Assembly: GCA_900550525.1 (NCBI GenBank)
Contig: URSN01000064.1
Coordinates: forward strand, 1-10,836
Direction of reading: 5' to 3'
DNA length: 10,836 nt
Source of the DNA: an uncultured Eubacteriales bacterium
GTDB taxonomy: Bacteria; Bacillota; Clostridia; Christensenellales; CAG-138
Part shown: positions 6,143 through 10,836 of the stretch, in pieces
Numbering within the stretch: the stretch's first letter is position 1
How the letters are laid out: each line of letters starts with the position of its first letter
Program-made: the position numbers and the translations under genes
Notes under the pieces: model-generated
Told to the model about the DNA's origin: nothing
What the model saw: only the letters and a program-made list of their open reading frames with translations
The model's database searches: none

Positions 6143-6517
6143 ATGAAATCATTGGCAGAACTGCAGGCAATCCGGGACAGGATGAAGGAAAAGGTCGCCC
6201 TGCGCGAGGGCGTGCAGCCGATCCGCATCGTCGTGGGGATGGCGACCTGCGGCATCGCCGCCGGCGCGCGGCCGGTGCTCAACACGCTCGTGGAGGAGAT
6301 CGACCGCCAGGGGCTGGGCGATACCGCCACGGTCACGCAGACCGGGTGCATCGGCATCTGCCGGCTCGAACCCATCGTGGAGGTGTACGAGAACGGCAAG
6401 GAGGGCAAGGTCACCTATGTGAAGATGACGCCGGAGAAGGCCCGGCGCGTCGTCGCCGAGCACATCAAGGGCGGCGCCCCCGTGTACGAATACACCATCG
6501 GCGAAGCGCAGAAGTGA
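6143..6517 (+). CDS. hndB: Thioredoxin-like [2Fe-2S] ferredoxin of hydrogenase complex
   Basis: 124 residues: a short N-terminal helix (SLAELQAIRDRMKEKVALRE) and a thioredoxin-like ferredoxin fold similar to HndB of NADP-reducing hydrogenases and to the C-terminal half of NuoE. The cluster region has C36 in GMATCGIAAGAR, and C69 and C73 in QTGCIGIC. Only three cysteines are visible. As I recall, close relatives share this pattern, so the fourth ligand is uncertain. GGAAAGAACAGG precedes the ATG. It lies 16 bp upstream of hydB, whose own N-terminus carries a related domain, so it probably docks on or near the flavin subunit. With hydC and the hydB N-terminus, the operon encodes three thioredoxin-like ferredoxin domains. 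Confidence 0.85.
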   Translation: MKSLAELQAIRDRMKEKVALREGVQPIRIVVGMATCGIAAGARPVLNTLVEEIDRQGLGDTATVTQTGCIGICRLEPIVEVYENGKEGKVTYVKMTPEKARRVVAEHIKGGAPVYEYTIGEAQK

Positions 6518-6533
6518 GTTGGGGAGGTAAACC

Positions 6534-8330
6534 ATGATTCGTTCACACGTACTGATCTGCGGCGGCACGGGCTGCACCTCGTCGGGCAGCCCCGCCATCC
6601 GCGCGCACCTGGAGAAGGAGCTGGCGGCGCACGGCCTCTCCGACGAGATCAAGGTCGTACAGACCGGGTGCTTCGGCCTGTGCGCGCTCGGCCCGATCAT
6701 GATCGTCTATCCCGAGGGCACGTTCTACAGCCGCGTGACCGAGGCGGACGTGACGGAGATCGTCGAGGAGCACCTGCTCAAGGGCCGCGTGGTGGACCGC
6801 CTGGTCTACAACGAGCCGGCCGCCGGCAACCAGCGGCACGAGGTCGCCTCGCTCGCGGACACCGGGTTTTACAAGACGCAGCTGCGCGTGGCGCTGCGCA
6901 ACTGCGGCGTCATCAACCCGGAGGACATCGACGAGTACATCGGCGTGGACGGCTACCAGGCGCTCGGCCGCGTGCTCACGGAGATGACGCCCGAGGAGGT
7001 CATCGATCTGATGAAGCGCTCCGGCCTGCGCGGCCGCGGCGGCGCGGGCTTCCCGACCGGGCTCAAGTGGGAGTTTGCGGCCAAGAACGCGAGCGACGAG
7101 AAATACGTCATCTGCAACGCCGACGAGGGCGACCCCGGCGCGTTCATGGACCGCTCCGTGCTCGAGGGCGACCCGCACGCGGTGCTCGAGGCCATGGCCA
7201 TCGCCGGCTACGCCATCGGCGCGCACCACGGCTACATCTATGTGCGCGCGGAGTACCCCATCGCCGTCAAGCGCCTGGGCATCGCCATCGGCCAGGCGCG
7301 CGAATACGGGCTGCTGGGCAAGAACATCTTCGACAGCGGCTTCGACTTTGACATCGACATCCGCCTGGGCGCGGGCGCGTTCGTGTGCGGCGAGGAGACG
7401 GCGCTGATGACCTCCATCGAGGGCAACCGCGGCGAGCCGCGCAACAAGCCGCCCTTCCCGGCCAACAAGGGCCTGTTCGGCAAGCCGACCATCATCAACA
7501 ACGTGGAGACGCTGGCCAACATCCCGCAGATCATCGTCAAGGGGCCGGAGTGGTTCGCCTCCATGGGCACCGAGACGAGCAAGGGCACCAAGGTGTTCGC
7601 CCTCGGCGGCAAGATCGTGAACACGGGCCTTGTCGAGATCCCCATGGGCACGACGCTGCGCGAGATCATCTACGACATCGGCGGCGGCATCCCCGGCGGC
7701 AAGGCGTTCAAGGCGGCGCAGACGGGCGGCCCCTCCGGCGGCTGCATCCCGGCGGCGCACCTGGACACGCCCATCGACTATGAAAACCTCAAGGCCATCG
7801 GCTCCATGATGGGCTCCGGCGGCCTGATCGTCATGGACGAGGACAACTGCATGGTGGACGTGGCGCGCTTCTTCCTCGAGTTCACCGTGGACGAGAGCTG
7901 CGGCAAGTGCGTCCCGTGCCGCATCGGCACGCGCCGCCTGCTCGAGATGCTCAACAAGATCACCGAGGGCCGCGGCACGCTCGAGGACCTGGACAAGATG
8001 GAGGAGCTGTGCTACTACATCCAGAAGAACGCCCTCTGCGCGCTGGGACAGACCGCGCCCAACCCGGTGCTCTCCACGCTCAAGTACTTCCGCAAGGAGT
8101 ATGAGGCGCATGTGGTCGAAAAGCGCTGCCCGGCGGGCGTGTGCAAAAAGCTCGTCAGCTACGAGATCGATCCGGAGAAGTGCCGCGGCTGCACCGCCTG
8201 CGCGCGCAAGTGCCCCGTCGGCGCGATCACGGGCCGGCTGCGCGAGGCGCACACGATCGACAAGAACAAGTGCATCAAGTGCGGCGCCTGCCTCGAAACG
8301 TGCAAGTTCGGCGCCATTTCGAAAAAGTAA
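6534..8330 (+). CDS. hydB: NuoF-like NAD(H)/FMN subunit of [FeFe] hydrogenase
   Basis: 598 residues, the flavin subunit that exchanges electrons between NAD(H) and the Fe-S chain. Domain order: thioredoxin-like [2Fe-2S] domain (C9, C14, C46, C50); NuoF core with the NADH/FMN-binding GLRGRGGAGFPTGLKW (164-179) and NADEGDPGAFMDR (195-207); SLBB-type segment (about 350-410); [4Fe-4S] site ESCGKCVPCRIGT with C456, C459, C462 and distant C502; C532/C537 in RCPAGVC; and two C-terminal ferredoxin motifs (C550, C553, C556, C560 and C580, C583, C586, C590). This layout is that of HydB/HndC of trimeric or tetrameric NAD(P)-linked hydrogenases, some of which bifurcate electrons between NAD and ferredoxin. 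GGGAGGT lies upstream of the ATG. hydA begins 15 bp after the stop. Whether this complex bifurcates cannot be read from sequence alone. Confidence 0.96.
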   Translation: MIRSHVLICGGTGCTSSGSPAIRAHLEKELAAHGLSDEIKVVQTGCFGLCALGPIMIVYPEGTFYSRVTEADVTEIVEEHLLKGRVVDRLVYNEPAAGNQRHEVASLADTGFYKTQLRVALRNCGVINPEDIDEYIGVDGYQALGRVLTEMTPEEVIDLMKRSGLRGRGGAGFPTGLKWEFAAKNASDEKYVICNADEGDPGAFMDRSVLEGDPHAVLEAMAIAGYAIGAHHGYIYVRAEYPIAVKRLGIAIGQAREYGLLGKNIFDSGFDFDIDIRLGAGAFVCGEETALMTSIEGNRGEPRNKPPFPANKGLFGKPTIINNVETLANIPQIIVKGPEWFASMGTETSKGTKVFALGGKIVNTGLVEIPMGTTLREIIYDIGGGIPGGKAFKAAQTGGPSGGCIPAAHLDTPIDYENLKAIGSMMGSGGLIVMDEDNCMVDVARFFLEFTVDESCGKCVPCRIGTRRLLEMLNKITEGRGTLEDLDKMEELCYYIQKNALCALGQTAPNPVLSTLKYFRKEYEAHVVEKRCPAGVCKKLVSYEIDPEKCRGCTACARKCPVGAITGRLREAHTIDKNKCIKCGACLETCKFGAISKK

Positions 8331-8345
8331 CGGAGGGCTGCATCA

Positions 8346-10220
8346 ATGGATACTGTGAAAGTCAAGATCAACGGCATCGAGGTCGAGGTGCCGCGGGACG
8401 CCACCATTCTGGAAGCAGCGCACAAGGCGGGCGTGCGGATTCCCACGCTGTGCTATCTCAAGAAGATCAACGCCATCGCCTCCTGCCGCATCTGCCTTGT
8501 GGAGGCCAGCGGCGTGCGCGGCCTGGCCGCCGCCTGCGTGCAGCAGGTGGCCGACGGCATGGAGGTGCAGACCAATACGCCCGCGCTGCGCAAGGCGCGC
8601 AAGACCACCCTCGAGCTCATCCTCTCCAACCACCGCATGGACTGCCTCTCCTGCCCGCGCAGCGACGACTGCGAGCTGCGCCGCCTCGCGCACGAGTACG
8701 GCGTGGACCAGTACAAGTACGGCGGCGGCGAGACGAGCGCGCAGGCCGAGGCGCCCGCCGCAAAGCCCGGCGCGCGCAGGCTGCGCTGCAAGATCTGCGG
8801 CGCGGAGTTCGACGAGGGCATGGTCGCCTGCCCGGTGTGCGGCGCGGGGATGGAGTATTTCGAGCCCGTCGCCCACACGGACGTGGACCGCTCGCCGCGC
8901 ATCCTGCGCGACAACAGCAAGTGCATCCTGTGCCGCCGCTGCGTGGCCGTGTGCAAGTACAACCAGGGCGTGTCCGTCATCGGCGCCAACGAGCGCGGGT
9001 TCGACACGCGCATCTCCTGCGCGTTCGACATGCCGCTTGTGGATACCGCCTGCGTCAACTGCGGCCAGTGCGTGGCCGTGTGCCCCACCGGCGCGCTGAC
9101 CGAGCGCGACGATACCGAGAAGGTCTGGAAGGCGCTGGCCGACCCGTCCAAGATCGTCATCGTCGGCCCGGCGCCGAGCGTGCGCGCGCAGATCGGTGAG
9201 TGCTTCGGCTACCCCATCGGCACGAACGTGGAGGGCAAGCTCGCCGCGGCGCTGCGCCGGCTGGGCTTTGACCACGTGTTCGACGTGGACACCGCCGCGG
9301 ACGTGACCATCATGGAGGAGGGGACGGAGCTGCTCGAGCGGCTCAAAAACGACGGCCCGCTGCCGCTGATGACCTCCTGCTCCCCGGGCTGGATCAAGTT
9401 CTGCGAGCATTTCTATCCCGACATGATCCCGAACCTGTCCAGCTGCAAGAGCCCGCAGCAGATGTTCGGCGCGCTGATCAAGACCTACTGGGCGGAGAAA
9501 AACGGCGTCGATCCGAAGGATATCGTCGTCGTGTCGGCCATGCCGTGCACCGCCAAGAAGTTCGAGATCACGCGCGAGCACCAGGCCGCGGCCGGCGTGC
9601 CGGATGTGGACGTGTCGCTGACCACGCGCGAGCTGGCGGGCATGATCAAGCGCGCCGGCATCCGCTTCACCGAGCTGCCGGACGAGACGTTCGACCCGGC
9701 GTTCGGTATCGCCTCCGGCGCGGGGCACATCTTCGGCGCGACCGGCGGCGTGATGGAGGCGGCGCTGCGCACCGTGGCGGAGATCGTCACCGGCAAGCCG
9801 CTCGAATCGCTCGACTTCCAGGCCGTGCGCGGCACGGAGGACATCAAGGAGGCCGAGTACGACCTCGCGGGCACGAAGGTGCGCGTGGCCGTCACCTCCG
9901 GCCTTGCCAACGCAAGGCGGCTGCTGGACATGGTCAAAAGCGGCGAGAAGGACTACCACTTCATCGAGGTCATGGCCTGCCCCGGCGGCTGCGTCAACGG
10001 CGGCGGCCAGCCGCACCAGAGCGGCGACGTGATGAACTTCACCGACCTGCGGGCCGAGCGCGCCAAGGCGCTCTACAGCGAGGACGCGGGCATGGCGCTG
10101 CGCAAGAGCCACGAGAACCCCGTCGTCAAGGAGCTCTACGAGACGTACCTCGAAAAGCCCGGCAGCCACAGGGCGCACGAGATCCTGCACACCAGCTACG
10201 TCCGTCGCAGCGTGTACTGA
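8346..10220 (+). CDS. hydA: [FeFe] hydrogenase large subunit with rubredoxin-like insert
   Basis: 624 residues, catalytic H2-forming/oxidising subunit, cytoplasmic (no signal peptide). Order: [2Fe-2S] domain (C36, C47, C50, C64); His-ligated cluster (H96, C100, C103, C109); an extra four-cysteine module (C148, C151, C162, C165) ending AGMEYFEPV, like a short rubredoxin; two [4Fe-4S] motifs (C193, C196, C199, C203 and C236, C239, C242, C246); H-cluster domain with L1 TSCSPGW (343-349), L2 MPCTAKKFE (C401) and L3 EVMACPGGCVNGGGQP (C545, C549); and a C-terminal small-subunit-like tail with RKSHENP and GSHRAHEILH. The insert is not part of the standard M3-type layout. L1 has serine at the second position of the usual TSCCP. 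GGAGGG precedes the ATG, 15 bp after hydB. It is the last gene of the operon, followed by a terminator at 10302. No maturases (HydE/F/G) are in the window. Confidence 0.97.
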   Translation: MDTVKVKINGIEVEVPRDATILEAAHKAGVRIPTLCYLKKINAIASCRICLVEASGVRGLAAACVQQVADGMEVQTNTPALRKARKTTLELILSNHRMDCLSCPRSDDCELRRLAHEYGVDQYKYGGGETSAQAEAPAAKPGARRLRCKICGAEFDEGMVACPVCGAGMEYFEPVAHTDVDRSPRILRDNSKCILCRRCVAVCKYNQGVSVIGANERGFDTRISCAFDMPLVDTACVNCGQCVAVCPTGALTERDDTEKVWKALADPSKIVIVGPAPSVRAQIGECFGYPIGTNVEGKLAAALRRLGFDHVFDVDTAADVTIMEEGTELLERLKNDGPLPLMTSCSPGWIKFCEHFYPDMIPNLSSCKSPQQMFGALIKTYWAEKNGVDPKDIVVVSAMPCTAKKFEITREHQAAAGVPDVDVSLTTRELAGMIKRAGIRFTELPDETFDPAFGIASGAGHIFGATGGVMEAALRTVAEIVTGKPLESLDFQAVRGTEDIKEAEYDLAGTKVRVAVTSGLANARRLLDMVKSGEKDYHFIEVMACPGGCVNGGGQPHQSGDVMNFTDLRAERAKALYSEDAGMALRKSHENPVVKELYETYLEKPGSHRAHEILHTSYVRRSVY

Positions 10221-10230
10221 GCCGGGCGCT

Positions 10231-10286
10231 AACCGCCGCCTGCGGCGCGCGCATACCGTTCGTGGTAAACCGCCGCCTGCGGCGGC
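10231..10286 (+). repeat. 17-bp direct repeat containing small hairpins
   Basis: A 17-bp segment beginning AACCGCCGCC and ending TGCGGCG occurs at 10231-10247 and again at 10268-10284, 37 bp apart. Each copy is itself self-complementary; the second can form CCGCCGC/GCGGCGG with a two-base CT loop. The pair follows the hydA stop directly and precedes the larger terminator hairpin. It may slow or protect the 3' end of the operon transcript, or be a small dispersed repeat of this genome. Confidence 0.55.
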
Positions 10287-10301
10287 GGGGCAAAAAACGA
10301 A

Positions 10302-10341
10302 GGGCCCGCGCGGCAGATCGCCGCGCGGGCCCTGTTCTCGT
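10302..10341 (+). terminator. Terminator of the hydrogenase operon, possibly bidirectional
   Basis: A perfect 13-bp inverted repeat, GGGCCCGCGCGGC (10302-10314) and GCCGCGCGGGCCC (10320-10332), encloses the five-base loop AGATC. The plus-strand tail is TGTTCTCGT, only moderately T-rich. On the minus strand the hairpin is followed by TTCGTTTTTT, a better U-tract, so leftward transcription could also stop here. Its place 82 bp after the hydA stop and before the next promoter suits an operon terminator. Confidence 0.8.
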
Positions 10342-10478
10342 GCCGGGCTGTCCCGGGCCGGCGCCCCGTTCCCCGCACGTCCGCCCCGCCTCCCGGCCGC
10401 GCGGGCCCCGCTCCCGTGCCGCCCCGCCGCCCGGCCATCCGGGCATGGCAAAAAAGCGTTGCGCCCGGCGGCGCGGCG

Positions 10479-10487
10479 TGGTATAAT
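10479..10487 (+). promoter_or_regulatory. Extended -10 promoter of the FMN riboswitch unit
   Basis: TGGTATAAT at 10479-10487 is a perfect extended -10 element (TGnTATAAT). The position 17 bp upstream reads TTGCGC (10459-10464), a poor -35 with three of six matches, as expected for extended -10 promoters. The start of transcription would fall near 10494, exactly at the 5' edge of the riboswitch. Confidence 0.75.
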
Positions 10488-10494
10488 GGGGCTG

Positions 10495-10611
10495 CTTCAG
10501 GGCGGGGTGCAAGTCCCCACCGGCGGTGAAAGCCCGCGAGCTGCGGCCCCATCGGCCGCGGCTGAACCGGTGAAATTCCGGTGCCGACGGTATAGTCCGG
10601 ACGGGAGAGGC
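10495..10611 (+). ncRNA. FMN riboswitch (RFN element)
   Basis: The conserved RFN blocks appear in order: CAGGGCGGGGTGCAAGTCCC, ACCGGCGGTGAAAGCCCGCGAG, a variable stem with GCGGCCCCATCGGCCGC, GAACCGGTGAAATTCCGGT, GCCGAC, and GTATAGTCCGGACGGGAGAGG. This element binds flavin mononucleotide and usually controls riboflavin synthesis or uptake genes. It is preceded by an extended -10 promoter and followed 21 nt later by an intrinsic terminator, so control by premature transcription termination is likely. Hydrogenase subunit HydB needs FMN, but this unit is separate from the hyd operon. Confidence 0.97.
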
Positions 10612-10631
10612 GTTTTGCCGCGCGTTTGCGC

Positions 10632-10666
10632 GCCCCGTTGGCCCGGCGGCCGCGGGGCTTTTTGTT
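10632..10666 (+). terminator. Expression-platform terminator of the FMN riboswitch
   Basis: GCCCCG (10632-10637) pairs with CGGGGC (10653-10658), extended inside by GGCC/GGCC (10640-10643 with 10648-10651) around a CGGC loop. The tail is TTTTTGTTT (10659-10667). The position directly after the FMN aptamer and the plus-strand U-tract make it the attenuator that stops transcription when FMN is bound. Confidence 0.88.
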
Positions 10667-10836
10667 TGCCCGGCCCGCATATGCGCGGGCGCGGCCCCGG
10701 CCGTCCCCCCGCTATGGGCGACCTTCCGGCACCTATCCCCCGCAGAAGAGGAGCGCGATCCAGACCTGCCCGTACCAACCGGGCAAGGAGACAATCCCAA
10801 GATCAACCAGACCACCGCGCACAACAGGCAGGACAC
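10667..10836 (+). other. Unresolved region downstream of the FMN riboswitch
   Basis: 170 bp up to the window edge in which the riboswitch-controlled gene should begin, but no convincing start is visible. A good Shine-Dalgarno, AAGGAG, lies at 10785-10790. The frame after it reads AAG ATC AAC CAG ACC and stays open with GC-rich third positions to the edge (KINQTTAHNRQD). That would suit the hydrophilic start of a RibU-like riboflavin transporter, but it lacks ATG, GTG or TTG at a proper distance. The opposite strand can be read as a short hydrophobic C-terminus ending at TAG 10735-10733; its codon use is less typical. The ATG at 10714 opens an arginine-rich frame that I do not believe. Neither strand can be called with confidence. 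Confidence 0.4.

Noticed and set aside
4315..6414. 699-codon minus-strand open frame across the DRTGG, PHP and HATPase genes
   Set aside because: It is a GC-driven shadow of three well-supported plus-strand genes; the product is Ser/Pro/Ala/Arg-rich with no domain.
8343..10451. 702-codon open frame on the minus strand opposite hydA
   Set aside because: It mirrors the hydA codons; very high GC at third positions removes stop codons on the other strand. Its product is His/Ala/Arg-rich with no recognisable domain.
10733..10836. Minus-strand partial gene ending at TAG 10735-10733, hydrophobic C-terminus
   Set aside because: Only 33 codons, with many T-ending codons unlike the neighbours. It would oppose a plus-strand riboswitch and attenuator that should serve a plus-strand gene. 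It is possible but not supportable.
1..10836. CRISPR arrays, tRNA or rRNA genes, insertion sequences, phage genes
   Set aside because: I found no regularly spaced repeats with unique spacers, no tRNA-like cloverleaf or rRNA sequence, and no transposase or integrase reading frame.

Overview
The window comes from a high-GC, anaerobic member of the Clostridia (Firmicutes). The evidence is an NAD-linked [FeFe]-hydrogenase operon of clostridial layout, an FMN riboswitch followed by an intrinsic terminator, good AGGAGG-type ribosome binding sites and sigma-A type promoters. Third codon positions are almost all G or C. The genus cannot be named from the sequence.

Left part (1-1203, minus strand): the start of nagB (glucosamine-6-phosphate deaminase, cut by the window edge) lies directly downstream of galE (UDP-glucose 4-epimerase). 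Together they form a small sugar-nucleotide / amino-sugar transcription unit with a recognisable promoter at 1175-1203. A divergent intergenic region (1204-1626) follows. It holds G-rich imperfect repeats with quadruplex-type G runs, then an AT-rich island with a strong promoter (TTGAAA-17-TATTAT) and an inverted repeat, ATCGATAC/GTATCGAT, whose right arm sits inside the promoter spacer.

Central part (1627-10220, plus strand): one tightly packed run of ten reading frames, probably a single operon. The catalytic and electron-transfer genes are nuoE/hydC-like (1627), a small thioredoxin-like [2Fe-2S] protein (6143), nuoF/hydB-like (6534) and the hydrogenase large subunit hydA (8346). These would form a multimeric NAD(H)- and ferredoxin-linked [FeFe] hydrogenase, possibly electron-bifurcating. 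Between hydC and hydB lies a block of signalling-type genes: two DRTGG-domain proteins, two stand-alone HATPase-fold proteins, a PHP-domain phosphoesterase and a second, sensor-like [FeFe]-hydrogenase homologue. The sensor-like gene is split into two frames by an ATGA stop/start overlap that falls between its H-cluster loops. The genes suggest that redox or H2 status is sensed and passed to these regulators, but that link is inference.

Right part (10221-10836): an end-of-operon region with a short direct repeat of hairpins and a strong GC-rich hairpin terminator. It is followed by an independent plus-strand unit: extended -10 promoter, FMN (RFN) riboswitch and expression-platform terminator. 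The gene it controls is not resolved before the window ends.

The most notable points are the split sensor hydrogenase, a rubredoxin-like four-cysteine module inserted in HydA, and the TSCSP form of the HydA L1 loop.
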